Assembly: GCF_000417505.1 (NCBI RefSeq)
Contig: NZ_APHY01000027.1
Coordinates: forward strand, 1-55,369
Direction: 5' to 3'
DNA length: 55,369 bases
Source: Megasphaera sp. NM10
GTDB taxonomy: Bacteria > Bacillota > Negativicutes > Veillonellales > Megasphaeraceae
This document shows, piece after piece, positions 44,826-53,835 of the stretch; within the stretch, counting starts at the first letter, position 1, and the number at the start of each line of letters is the position of its first letter. Made by a program: the position numbers and the translations under genes. The notes beneath the pieces were generated by a model. That model made no database searches. It was not told where the DNA came from and saw only the letters and a list, made by a program, of their open reading frames with translations.

Positions 44826-45758
44826 TTGGCCATGTACCTTGCAAAGCGCCTGGCCGGCGCTTGTGTCGTCTTATGGGCGATCATCACCATTACTTTTGGC
44901 CTCATGCATGCCATCCCAGGCGGCCCGTTTACGCAGGAAAAGAAACTGCCGCCGGCCGTCATGGCAACCGTCGAAGCCCGATATCACCTCGACGAACCCT
45001 TATGGTCCCAGTACGTCGATTACGTCCGCCATGCAGCGGTCCTCGACTTGGGGCCTTCTTATAAGTATCCCGGCAAGACCGTCAACGATATCATTGCCGA
45101 AACCTTTCCCGTATCGGCCCAGCTGGGGCTCATCAGCCTCTTTTTGGCCATCGGTGCCGGCGTCCTGGCCGGCATGGCCGCGGCCTGGTATAAGAATACC
45201 TGGATCGACTACACCATGATGGTCGGCGCCACCCTGGGCGTCTCCGTGCCCAGTTTCATCCTGGCAGCGGTCCTCATCCAGCTCTTCGCCTTTACCTGGC
45301 CCATCCTGCCGGCGGCCCTGTGGAAGGGGCCGGCTTACGTTGTCCTGCCGGCCCTGGCCCTGGCGGCCCAGCCGACGGCCTTCATCATGCGCCTGACCCG
45401 GTCGAGCCTGCTCGATGCCCTGGGGCAGGACTATATCCGCACGGCCCGGTCGCGGGGCATCGGCACGCGGTCCCTCATCTGCCACCATGCCCTTCGCAAC
45501 GCCCTGCTGCCTGTCGTCAGTTATATCGGCCCTTTGGCGGCGGCCCTCATGACGGGGAGCTTCATCGTCGAGACGATTTTTGCCATCCCCGGCCTGGGAC
45601 GCCACTTCGTCACCAGCATTTATAACCGCGACTATACGGTCATCTTGGGCATTACGATTTTTTACAGTTTCCTCATCATGATGATGAATTTACTCATCGA
45701 TGTCATTTATCCGCTCTTGGACCCGCGGATCACCATGGATGGAAAGAAGGAGGGCTGA
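44826..45758 (+). CDS. Peptide ABC transporter permease (DppB-like)
   Basis: This is the first permease of a dipeptide/oligopeptide importer, 310 aa from TTG 44826 (AAGGAAGG about 6 bases upstream; ATG 44832 is an alternative). Six membrane helices are expected; the N-terminal YLAKRLAGACVVLWAIITI and the EAA-loop-like DYIRTARSRGIGTRSLICHHALRNALLP are diagnostic. It forms the inner-membrane channel with the next gene. It is the first gene of a tight operon (dppB-C-D-F-A-ldcA-M20) with overlaps or short gaps; the stop overlaps the start of dppC. Confidence 0.93.
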   Translation: MAMYLAKRLAGACVVLWAIITITFGLMHAIPGGPFTQEKKLPPAVMATVEARYHLDEPLWSQYVDYVRHAAVLDLGPSYKYPGKTVNDIIAETFPVSAQLGLISLFLAIGAGVLAGMAAAWYKNTWIDYTMMVGATLGVSVPSFILAAVLIQLFAFTWPILPAALWKGPAYVVLPALALAAQPTAFIMRLTRSSLLDALGQDYIRTARSRGIGTRSLICHHALRNALLPVVSYIGPLAAALMTGSFIVETIFAIPGLGRHFVTSIYNRDYTVILGITIFYSFLIMMMNLLIDVIYPLLDPRITMDGKKEG

Positions 45759-46663
45759 TGATGGATTTTACACCGCTTACGGCTGCTGACCGGACGGAAC
45801 CCTATGTACCGCCCCAGACCCTGCGCGACCGGGGCTGGCGGCAGATGAAGAAGAACCGCCTGGCCTTATGGGGCCTGGCCATCGTCGTCGTCATGAGCCT
45901 CCTGGCCATTGCCGGCCCCTGGCTGGCGCCCTATACTTATGCCGACCAGGATTTGACGGCAGCCAATGCCTGGCCGTCGGCTGCGCACTGGTTCGGTACG
46001 GATTCCCTGGGCCGTGACCTCTTCGTCCGCGTCCTCTACGGCGCCCGCATTTCCCTGTCCATCGGCCTCGTCGCCAGCCTGATCAACGTCTTCATCGGCG
46101 TCATCTACGGCGGCATTGCCGGCCTCGTCGGCGGCCGGACGGACCAGATCATGATGCATATCGTCGACATCCTCTATTCCATTCCCATGCTGCTCTACGT
46201 CATTTTGCTCATGGTCGTCTTCAAGCCGGGCCTGCTCAACATCTACCTGGCCCTGGGCATTGCCTACTGGCTCAACATGGCCCGCATCGTCCGCGGCCAG
46301 ATCCTCAGCCTGAAACAGCAGGAATACGTCATGGCTGCCCGCTCCTGCGGGACGTCGACGTGGCATATCCTCTGCCGCCATATGATTCCCAACTGCGTCG
46401 GGCCGATTATCGTCACCCTGACCTTGTCCATTCCCGACGCGATTTTTACAGAAGCCTTCCTGAGTTTCATCGGCCTCGGCGTATCGGCGCCTATGGCCAG
46501 CTGGGGTGTCCTGGCTTCAGAAGGTATCAATAGTATGCGCTCCTTCCCGTTCCAGCTCGTCTTCCCGGCCCTGGCCCTGTGCATCACCATGCTGGGCTTC
46601 ATGTTCCTCGGCGACGGCCTGCGCGACGCCCTGGACCCGCAGAACCAGAAGGAGGGACGCTGA
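45758..46663 (+). CDS. Peptide ABC transporter permease (DppC-like)
   Basis: This second permease has 301 aa, with an OppC-type N-terminal cytoplasmic segment (RQMKKNRLALWGLAIVVVMS) and five further membrane helices. FGTDSLGRDLFVRVLYGARISL and the EAA loop YVMAARSCGTSTWHILCRHMIPN mark the DppC family. It starts at ATG 45758 with AAGGAGG ahead and overlaps the dppB stop, then its own stop overlaps the start of dppD. Confidence 0.94.
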   Translation: MMDFTPLTAADRTEPYVPPQTLRDRGWRQMKKNRLALWGLAIVVVMSLLAIAGPWLAPYTYADQDLTAANAWPSAAHWFGTDSLGRDLFVRVLYGARISLSIGLVASLINVFIGVIYGGIAGLVGGRTDQIMMHIVDILYSIPMLLYVILLMVVFKPGLLNIYLALGIAYWLNMARIVRGQILSLKQQEYVMAARSCGTSTWHILCRHMIPNCVGPIIVTLTLSIPDAIFTEAFLSFIGLGVSAPMASWGVLASEGINSMRSFPFQLVFPALALCITMLGFMFLGDGLRDALDPQNQKEGR

Positions 46664-47655
46664 TGCAAGCCTTATTAGATGTACGCCATCTGACCATTTC
46701 TTTCCATACTTACCGGGGACTGCTGGAAGCCGTCCACGACGTGTCGCTGACCGTCAATCCAGGTGAGACCGTCGGCATCGTCGGCGAATCGGGCTGCGGT
46801 AAATCCGTCACGTCCCAGGCGGCCATGAAGCTGCTGCCGGCCGAAGCGACGGAATATACTGGCGGCCAGATCCTCTGGGACGGCCGCGATGTCATCCCCT
46901 TGTCGGAAACGCAGATGAACCGCCTGCGCGGCCGCGACATGGCCATGATTTTCCAGGACCCCATGACGTCGCTCAATCCCGTCCTGACCATCGGCAACCA
47001 GCTCTGCGAGGGCATCGCCCTGCACCAGCACCTGGGCCGTAAAGCCTGTGAAGCCAAGGCCCTGGAACTGCTCAGAGCCGTCGGACTGACGTCGCCGGAA
47101 AAGCGGCTCCATCAATATCCCCATGAATTATCGGGCGGCATGCGCCAGCGCTGTCTCATCGCCATGGCCCTGTCCTGTTCGCCGCGGCTCCTCTTTGCCG
47201 ACGAACCGACGACGGCCCTCGACGTGACGACAGAAGCCCAGGTCCTGGATGTCCTCAAGCGCCTCCAGGCGGAATTGGGCATGGCCGTCGTCCTCATTTC
47301 CCATAATCTCGGCGTCATCGCCCAGATGTGCCGCCGCATTTACGTCATGTATGCCGGCGCCATCGTCGAAGAGGGGACGGCCGATGATATTTTCTACCGC
47401 CCGGCCCATCCCTATACCCAGGGCCTCCTGGCCTCACTGCCGGACCCGGCCCAGAAGGATAAAGCCCTGACCGGGATCCCCGGCCAGGCGCCGGACCTCT
47501 TCCACATGCCCGAGGGCTGCCGTTTCTATCCGCGCTGCCCCCAGGCCATGAAGGCCTGCATGACGGCGGCGCCGCCGCGGGAAGAAGCCGGACCGGGCCA
47601 TCATTACACGTGCTGGCTGGCCCAGGCCGCCGCGGCCAAGGAGGCATTGCCATGA
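46663..47655 (+). CDS. Peptide ABC transporter ATP-binding protein (DppD-like)
   Basis: The ATPase (330 aa from ATG 46663, GGAGGG site) has Walker A GESGCGKS, Q-loop FQDPMTSLNP, signature ELSGGMRQRCLIAMAL, Walker B LLFADEPTTALD and H-loop LISHNLG. It carries the C-terminal oligopeptide-transporter extension with Cys (CRFYPRCPQAMKAC) characteristic of OppD/DppD and compatible with a 4Fe-4S cluster as noted for DppD. It works with DppF as a heterodimeric motor. Stop overlaps the dppF start by ATGA. Confidence 0.95.
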   Translation: MQALLDVRHLTISFHTYRGLLEAVHDVSLTVNPGETVGIVGESGCGKSVTSQAAMKLLPAEATEYTGGQILWDGRDVIPLSETQMNRLRGRDMAMIFQDPMTSLNPVLTIGNQLCEGIALHQHLGRKACEAKALELLRAVGLTSPEKRLHQYPHELSGGMRQRCLIAMALSCSPRLLFADEPTTALDVTTEAQVLDVLKRLQAELGMAVVLISHNLGVIAQMCRRIYVMYAGAIVEEGTADDIFYRPAHPYTQGLLASLPDPAQKDKALTGIPGQAPDLFHMPEGCRFYPRCPQAMKACMTAAPPREEAGPGHHYTCWLAQAAAAKEALP

Positions 47656-48620
47656 ACCTCATCGAAGCCAAACATATCAGTAAACAATTCGTCGTCCAGC
47701 GGGACTGGCTGGGACGGCCCAAGAAGACCCTGACCGCCGTCGACGACTTGTCCCTGACCATCGGCCAGGGCGAGACGGTCGGCCTCGTCGGCGAATCGGG
47801 CTGCGGCAAATCGACTTTTGCCCGGACCCTGCTGGGCTTATATGCCAAGACCGGCGGGTCCATTACCTATAAGGGCAGGGACATTGCCGACCGCGCTGTA
47901 GGCCGCGACTATCGCCGCCACGTCCAGATGATTTTCCAGGACCCTTATGCCTCGCTGGACCCGCGCATGACCGTCGAAGACATCATCAGCGAGCCCTTAC
48001 GCAACTACCATCTCTGTCAGGACGACAGCCAGCGGCGCCAGCGCGTGGCGTCCTTATTGGAACAGGTCGACATGCGGCCTGAAGCGGCCCAGCGCTATCC
48101 CCATGAATTCAGCGGCGGCCAGCGCCAGCGCATCGGCATCGCCCGGGCCCTGGCCGTCGACCCGGAATGTGTCTTCTGCGATGAACCTATTTCGGCCCTC
48201 GACGTGTCCGTCCAGGTCCAGATTGTCAACATGATGCAGCGCCTGCAGCAGGAACGGGGCCTGTCCTATCTGTTCATCGCCCATGACCTGGCCATGGTCC
48301 ATCACATGAGCCGCCGCATGGGCGTCATGTATTTAGGCCGCCTCGTCGAATTGGGGCCGGGAGACGCCGTCTTCCACGACCCGCTCCACCCCTATACGCA
48401 GATGCTCATCGCCTCCGTGCCCCGGCCGGACCCGCACTACCGGCGCCGGACCATCGTCTGCGGCGAAGTGCCGAGTCCCCTCGACTTGCCCAAGGGCTGC
48501 GTCTTCCATCCCCGCTGTCCCTACGCCGATGAAGTCTGCCGCATCGACGTGCCTCATTTCCGGCAGGTCGCAGACGACCGCTTCGTCGCCTGCCATCATG
48601 CGAGAGGAGGCAGACGATGA
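47652..48620 (+). CDS. Peptide ABC transporter ATP-binding protein (DppF-like)
   Basis: The second ATPase (322 aa from ATG 47652, AAGGAGG upstream) shows Walker A GESGCGKST, Q-loop FQDPYASLDP, signature EFSGGQRQRIGIARAL, Walker B VFCDEPISALD and H-loop FIAHDL. It has the Cys-containing C-terminal extension (CVFHPRCPYADEVC). It completes the inner-membrane machinery. It overlaps dppA by ATGA. Confidence 0.95.
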   Translation: MNLIEAKHISKQFVVQRDWLGRPKKTLTAVDDLSLTIGQGETVGLVGESGCGKSTFARTLLGLYAKTGGSITYKGRDIADRAVGRDYRRHVQMIFQDPYASLDPRMTVEDIISEPLRNYHLCQDDSQRRQRVASLLEQVDMRPEAAQRYPHEFSGGQRQRIGIARALAVDPECVFCDEPISALDVSVQVQIVNMMQRLQQERGLSYLFIAHDLAMVHHMSRRMGVMYLGRLVELGPGDAVFHDPLHPYTQMLIASVPRPDPHYRRRTIVCGEVPSPLDLPKGCVFHPRCPYADEVCRIDVPHFRQVADDRFVACHHARGGRR

Positions 48621-50209
48621 AGAAATTACTCTTACTCCTGAGCTGCCTGCTGACGGCCGTCCTCTTCAGCGGCTGCGGCATTCAGCACCCCGATACGGTC
48701 AGCTACGTCCTGGAAGCGGAACCGTCGCGGCTGGACCCGGCCATGACGACGGCCCTCGTCGAAAGCAATGTGGAACTGCAGATATTTGAAGGCCTGACCC
48801 GCCTCGACGATGACGATGTACCCCAGCCGGCCCTGGCCGAAAGCTGGGATATCTCACCGGATGGCAAGACGTATACCTTCCACCTGCGGCCGGGCATCGA
48901 ATGGAGCGACGGCACGCCGATTACGGCAGACGACATCGAATATTCCTGGAAGCGCGTCGTCGATCCCGACGTAGCTTCGGAAAATGCCTATATGCTCTTT
49001 TGCATCGACAAGGCCGAAGACTATTTCAATAAGAAGGCCTCGGCCGATGCCGTCGGCGTCAAAGCCGTCGATGACCGGACCCTGGTCGTCCGCCTGAAGG
49101 AACCGACACCGTATTTCCTCAACCTGACGGCGTTCCACTGCTATTATCCCGTCCCCAGGAAGCTCGTCGAAGCCAAGCCCGATACGTGGGCTGCCGATGC
49201 GGACGGCATGGTCTGCAGCGGCCCCTATAAAATCGTTTCCTGGAACCATTCCAGTGAAATCGAAGTCGTCAAGAACGACCGCTACTGGGATGCCGGTTCG
49301 GTCATCCTGGACCACCTCGATTTCCCCATCAGCGATTCCCAGGCGACGCGCCTGACCCTGGTCGAAAGCAATCAGGCCAACATGACCGTCGAACCGCCGC
49401 CGGCCGACCAGGAACGGCTGGAACAGATGGGCCTCTACAAGATTGCTCCTTATCTCGGCGCCTATTACTACGTCTTCAACGTCCAGAAGAAGCCCTTTGA
49501 CGACGTCCGCGTCCGCAAGGCCTTTGCCCTGGCCGTCCAGCGCCAGGGACTGATGAAGTACATCGTCCGCGGTGAAAAGGAAGCGGCCTACGCCTGGGTC
49601 CCGCCGGGACTGAAGGACAAGGCCACAGGCCGTGATTTCCGTAAGGAAGGGGGGAACCTCATCGCCGAAGACCCGGCCAAAGCCCGCCAGCTCCTGAAGG
49701 AAGCCGGTTACGATGACCAGCACCCGCTGCCGGAAGTGACGCTCCTCTTCAATACCAATGAAATGCACAAGGCTGTAGCCGAAGCCCTGCAGGCCATGTG
49801 GAAAGAAAACCTCGGCGTCGACGTCAATATTACCAACCAGGAATCGAAAGTCTTCATGGCCACCCGCGCCCAAGGCGACTACCAGCTGGCCCGGGCGTCG
49901 TGGATCGCCGATTACATCGACCCCATGACCTTCCTCGACGTCTTTGCCGATGACGAAAATGACGCCCAGTACCACAACCCGGCGTATAATGCATTGATTG
50001 CCAAAGCCAAGGCCAGCAACGACGAAAGACAGCGCATGGCCTATCTCCACGAAGCGGAACAGATACTCTTCGACGACTGCGTCATCATCCCCTTGTACTA
50101 CACGACCCAGCCCTACGTGGCCCAGCCCTATATCAAGGGCTACCACTGGTCGCCGCTGGGACTGGTCGATTTCAAGAAAGCCTATATCGATGAATCAGAA
50201 AGGAAGTAG
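48617..50209 (+). CDS. Peptide-binding lipoprotein (DppA/OppA family)
   Basis: This substrate-binding protein is 530 aa with a lipoprotein signal (LLLLLSCLLTAVLFSGCG; lipobox LFSGC, so lipidation at Cys20). The mature part is a family 5 (SBP_bac_5) protein: YVLEAEPSRLDPAMTT, ALAESWDISPDGKTYTFHLR, ITADDIEYSWKR, the VRKAFALAVQR segment and the ADYIDPMTFLDVF region. It delivers peptides to DppBCDF. Its position after the ATPases rather than first is less common. The next gene follows 4 bases later. Confidence 0.94.
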   Translation: MKKLLLLLSCLLTAVLFSGCGIQHPDTVSYVLEAEPSRLDPAMTTALVESNVELQIFEGLTRLDDDDVPQPALAESWDISPDGKTYTFHLRPGIEWSDGTPITADDIEYSWKRVVDPDVASENAYMLFCIDKAEDYFNKKASADAVGVKAVDDRTLVVRLKEPTPYFLNLTAFHCYYPVPRKLVEAKPDTWAADADGMVCSGPYKIVSWNHSSEIEVVKNDRYWDAGSVILDHLDFPISDSQATRLTLVESNQANMTVEPPPADQERLEQMGLYKIAPYLGAYYYVFNVQKKPFDDVRVRKAFALAVQRQGLMKYIVRGEKEAAYAWVPPGLKDKATGRDFRKEGGNLIAEDPAKARQLLKEAGYDDQHPLPEVTLLFNTNEMHKAVAEALQAMWKENLGVDVNITNQESKVFMATRAQGDYQLARASWIADYIDPMTFLDVFADDENDAQYHNPAYNALIAKAKASNDERQRMAYLHEAEQILFDDCVIIPLYYTTQPYVAQPYIKGYHWSPLGLVDFKKAYIDESERK

Positions 50210-50213
50210 CCTT

Positions 50214-51143
50214 ATGGAGTATACCTATGCAGAACCTTTGCAAGCTGGCGACACCATCGCCGTCGTCGCCCCGTCGTCAGCCCTGGCCGGTGACGACGTG
50301 ATCAAGGGCCTCACCTTCTTGCGGTCCCTCGGCTATGAAGTGAAAATCGGGAAATCCGTATCTGCCTTTGACGGCTATCTGGCCGGCCCCGACCGGCTGC
50401 GGGCAAGGGATATCAACGAAGCCTTTGCCGACGACGCCGTCAAGGCCATCGTCTGCCTGCGTGGCGGCTATGGGGCGACGCGCATCCTGCCGCTCTTGGA
50501 CTATGAGCTCATTGCGGCCCATCCCAAATTGTTCGTCGGCTTCAGCGATATTACGGCCCTGCATACGGCCTTCCTCCAGCGCTGCGGCTTCTGTCCCATC
50601 CACGGGACTATGGTCATGTCCCTGGGCCGCAATGCCTCGGAATATACGAAAGAGCAGTTCGCCTACGGCCTGCAGCATCCCTATGAAGCGCGGGAACTGC
50701 CGCTGCCGCCGGGCTGCCAGCCGGAAACCCTCGTCCCCGGTGCCGTCACGGGCCCGCTGGCCGGGGGCAATATGATGCTCCTGTCGGTCCTCATGGGCAC
50801 GCCTTATGCCATCGATCCGCCAGACGGCGCCATCCTCTGCCTGGAAGAAGTCGGGGAAGAGGCCTATGCCCTGGACCGCATGCTCTGCCAGTTCGAGGAA
50901 TCGGGCCTCATCGACCGCGTCCGGGCCATCGCCTTCGGCGAATTCCACCACTGCGGCCCTGACGAAGGCGCCCGTTATGAATGGACGGTGAAAGAAGTCC
51001 TCCAGGCTTATGCCCGCAAGTGGGGCAAACCGGCCGTCATGGGCCTGCCCTTCGGCCACGGTGCCGACAACGCCTGGCTGCCCCTGGGCCAGATGGCCGG
51101 TCTCGAAGCCCGCCTGGACGGTGTACGCTTTACGCTGCTGTAA
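50214..51143 (+). CDS. ldcA: LD-carboxypeptidase (S66 family)
   Basis: This serine peptidase of 309 aa removes the terminal D-alanine from murein tetrapeptides (LD-carboxypeptidase A) or cleaves similar peptides. The S66 triad is visible at S111 (GFSDITALH), E211 (CLEEVGEE) and H282 (LPFGHGADN), close to the spacing in Pseudomonas LdcA. VAPSSALAGDDV at the N-terminus is also family-typical. It has no signal peptide, so it acts in the cytosol on imported peptides. It is in the dpp operon after an AAAGGAAG site, pointing to peptide or muropeptide recycling. Confidence 0.93.
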   Translation: MEYTYAEPLQAGDTIAVVAPSSALAGDDVIKGLTFLRSLGYEVKIGKSVSAFDGYLAGPDRLRARDINEAFADDAVKAIVCLRGGYGATRILPLLDYELIAAHPKLFVGFSDITALHTAFLQRCGFCPIHGTMVMSLGRNASEYTKEQFAYGLQHPYEARELPLPPGCQPETLVPGAVTGPLAGGNMMLLSVLMGTPYAIDPPDGAILCLEEVGEEAYALDRMLCQFEESGLIDRVRAIAFGEFHHCGPDEGARYEWTVKEVLQAYARKWGKPAVMGLPFGHGADNAWLPLGQMAGLEARLDGVRFTLL

Positions 51144-51163
51144 TTTGGATAGGAGAGATTCTC

Positions 51164-52300
51164 ATGGAATATAAAGATTTGAAAGACCAGGCCTGCCGCT
51201 ATGTAGATGAACTGAAACCGGTCATCTACGGCATTGCCGAAAGCCTTCACGACCACCCGGAAACGGGCATGAACGAAGTCTTCGCATCGGCGACGCTGAA
51301 AAAAATCCTGCAGGACCGCGGCTTTGCCATCGACAATCCCGTCGCCGACGCTTTCCCGACGGCCTTTCACGCTGTCTGCGGCCACGGTCCTTTTCAGATG
51401 GGCTTTTTGGCCGAATACGATGCCCTGCCGGAAATCGGCCACGGCTGCGGCCATAACCTCATCGCCGCCATGAGCGTCGGCGCGGCCCTGGCCTTTGCCA
51501 AAGCGGCCGGCGACAAGGCGACGGTCCACGTCTACGGCTGTCCGGCCGAAGAAACGGTGGGCAGCAAAGTCTATATGAGCGAACACGGCGTCTTCGACGG
51601 CCTGGACGCGGTGGTCATCGTCCATCCCGGTACGGATAAGACCTATATCGGCGGCACGTCCTATGCGACGCACCCCATGCAGTTCACCTTCCTAGGCAAG
51701 GCGGCCCACGTCGCCGATGCGACCTACCACGGCGTCAATGCCCTCGATGCCCTCGTCGATTTCTATGGCCGCCTGAAGGCCTATGAAAAGACCTTGACCG
51801 AACGCCATATCATCGGCGCCATCATCACCGAAGGCGGTACGGCGCCGAACATCGTGCCTGACCGGGCTGTCCTCAAGGCGACTATCCGGGCCCTGAAAGT
51901 GGAATACCTGGAAGACAAGATGCTGCCGGACATAAAAAAAATCGCCCGTGACGTCGCCGACGCACACGGAGCGAAAGTGGAAATGGTCCATTATGAACCG
52001 CTCTATAAGAATATGATCAATGACCCCAGGATGGACGTTTACTTTGCCGACGCCTTCAACCAGCTCTACGAAGAATTCGGCATCCGCGACGACGACTATG
52101 CCGAAGGCTCGACGGACGTAGGCAATGTCAGCCAAATTACGCGGGTCAGCCAGCCGGAAATCTGCATCGGCTACGACATCAATGCCCATACGAAAGAATT
52201 TGCCCAAGCCGCTGGCAGCGACCTGGGCAAGATGCAGGCATTGACGGGCGCCAAGGCCATGGCCATGGTCGCCCTCGATGTCATGGGAGAGAAATACTGA
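51164..52300 (+). CDS. M20 family amidohydrolase/peptidase
   Basis: This metallopeptidase of 378 aa (ATG 51164, AGGAGAG site) is of the M20D type (aminoacylase/amidohydrolase, e.g. AbgB or HmrA-like). Metal-site motifs are GHGCGHN near residue 93, GCPAEETVGSK near 130 and GKAAHV in the dimerisation domain near 187, with a C-terminal DINAHTKEF. It would release amino acids from N-acyl or peptide substrates taken up by the transporter. Its stop directly abuts the stop of the convergent aminotransferase. Confidence 0.9.
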   Translation: MEYKDLKDQACRYVDELKPVIYGIAESLHDHPETGMNEVFASATLKKILQDRGFAIDNPVADAFPTAFHAVCGHGPFQMGFLAEYDALPEIGHGCGHNLIAAMSVGAALAFAKAAGDKATVHVYGCPAEETVGSKVYMSEHGVFDGLDAVVIVHPGTDKTYIGGTSYATHPMQFTFLGKAAHVADATYHGVNALDALVDFYGRLKAYEKTLTERHIIGAIITEGGTAPNIVPDRAVLKATIRALKVEYLEDKMLPDIKKIARDVADAHGAKVEMVHYEPLYKNMINDPRMDVYFADAFNQLYEEFGIRDDDYAEGSTDVGNVSQITRVSQPEICIGYDINAHTKEFAQAAGSDLGKMQALTGAKAMAMVALDVMGEKY

Positions 52301-53656
52301 TTATTTCGTGCAGGTAATGATGGCCTGTTCCAGGATGTCCAGGCCGGCATCGAGCTGGGCGTCGGTGACGACGAGCGGGCAGAGGAAGCGGATGACGTTG
52401 TCGTAAATGCCGCAGTTTTCCATGATCAGGCCGTGTTGGGCCGCTTCTTTGATGACGGCTGTGACCAGTTCCGGATAGGGCTTCTTGCTGGCTTTGTCGT
52501 GGACGAATTCCAGGCCGAGCATAGCGCCTAAGCCGCGGTAGTCGCCGATGACGTCGTATTTCTGTTTCCACTGTTCATAGCGGGCGCAGACTTTCTGGCC
52601 GATTTCCAGGGCCCGGTCGGCCAAATGGTCCCGTTCCATGATTTCGATGACTTTCAGGGCCGAAGCGCAGGCCAGGGCGTTGCCGCCAAAGGTACCGCCG
52701 ATGACGCCGGCCGGGACGGATTCCATGATTTCTTCGCGGGCTACGACGGCACCGAGGGGCACGCCGCCGCCGATGGATTTAGCCGTGGCGATGATATCCG
52801 GCGGGCAGCCGGCTTCTTTCCAGTATTCCGTCGCCAGCATGCGGCCTGTGCGGCACCAGCCGGTCTGGACTTCGTCGGCGATGAGCAGGATGCCGTTGTC
52901 GTCGCAGACTTTGCGCAGGGCCTTGATCCAGGGGATAGGAGCCGGGATGAAGCCGCCTTCGCCCTGGAGCGGTTCGACGACGATGGCGGCGACGTATTCC
53001 GCCGGCGAAGCGTACATGAAGACTTCTTTCAGGGAATTCAGGTAGAATTCCAGGGCTTCGTCATCGCTCATGCCAGCCGGTTTGCGGTAGAGATAAGGGA
53101 ATTCGGCCCGATAGACGCCGTCCGGGAAGGGGCCCATGCCGCGGGCGTAGGCTTTCTTGGCCGTCATGGCCATGGTCATGAGCGTGCGGCCGTGGAAGGC
53201 GCCGGAGAAGACGATGATGTTCGGCCGTTTCGTATAGGCCTTGGCGACTTTGACGGCATTTTCATCGGCTTCAGCGCCGCTGTTGATGAAGAAGGAGCGC
53301 TTCTTGTCGCCCTTGACCGGCGCGATGGCGTTGAGTTTTTCCGCCAGGGCGACGTAGCCTTCATGGGTGACGATGTTGGCCATGGCGTGGAAATACTTCC
53401 CGGCCTGGTCCTGGACGGCTTTGACGACTTCCGGCTGGGAATAGCCGATGTTCAGGACGCCGACGCCGCCGACCCAGTCGAGGAAATAGTTGCCGTCTAT
53501 GTCTTCAAACATGGCGCCTTCGCCGCGCTGGATGACTGTCGGATAGATGGTGCCGATGGCATCCGGGATGGCCTGACGGCGGCGGGCCAGGACGGCAGCG
53601 GCTTTCGGACCGGGAACGGTCTGGGTAACGATTTTCGGTAATTCATCTTTTAACAT
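52301..53656 (-). CDS. Class III aminotransferase (4-aminobutyrate type)
   Basis: This PLP enzyme of 451 aa belongs to the GabT-type subgroup of class III transaminases. The PLP lysine is K293 in TAKSIGGGVPLGA; FINSGAEADENAVKVAKAYT, FSGAFHGRTLMTMAMT, LLIADEVQTGWCRTG and GGTFGGNALACASA are class III marks. Likely substrates are GABA or other omega-amino acids with 2-oxoglutarate; naming is by similarity. It is divergent from the PucR-type regulator, which may control it. It is preceded by a strong promoter and a GGGGGAGAC-type ribosome binding site. Confidence 0.88.
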   Translation of the reverse strand: MLKDELPKIVTQTVPGPKAAAVLARRRQAIPDAIGTIYPTVIQRGEGAMFEDIDGNYFLDWVGGVGVLNIGYSQPEVVKAVQDQAGKYFHAMANIVTHEGYVALAEKLNAIAPVKGDKKRSFFINSGAEADENAVKVAKAYTKRPNIIVFSGAFHGRTLMTMAMTAKKAYARGMGPFPDGVYRAEFPYLYRKPAGMSDDEALEFYLNSLKEVFMYASPAEYVAAIVVEPLQGEGGFIPAPIPWIKALRKVCDDNGILLIADEVQTGWCRTGRMLATEYWKEAGCPPDIIATAKSIGGGVPLGAVVAREEIMESVPAGVIGGTFGGNALACASALKVIEIMERDHLADRALEIGQKVCARYEQWKQKYDVIGDYRGLGAMLGLEFVHDKASKKPYPELVTAVIKEAAQHGLIMENCGIYDNVIRFLCPLVVTDAQLDAGLDILEQAIITCTK

Positions 53657-53744
53657 AATGTCTCCCCCTTATCAATGCAAGATACAAAGCCTTGGTGAGT
53701 GCTCTATGAAAGACTTTGCATGGATAATCTTAAATGATACGCTT

Positions 53745-53773
53745 ATTATACGTTTTACTATTAAAAACAACAA
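53745..53773 (-). promoter_or_regulatory. Promoter of the aminotransferase gene
   Basis: On the minus strand TTGTTG (53773-53768), 17 bases, TATAAT (53750-53745). A TTGTG-7-CACAA inverted repeat (53806-53822) lies just before the divergent regulator start and could be an operator. Confidence 0.6.
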
Positions 53774-53835
53774 GAAGCTGGGAAACCAAAGTTAAAAATA
53801 TGATGTTGTGCTGACGACACAAAGGAGGGAGTCCC

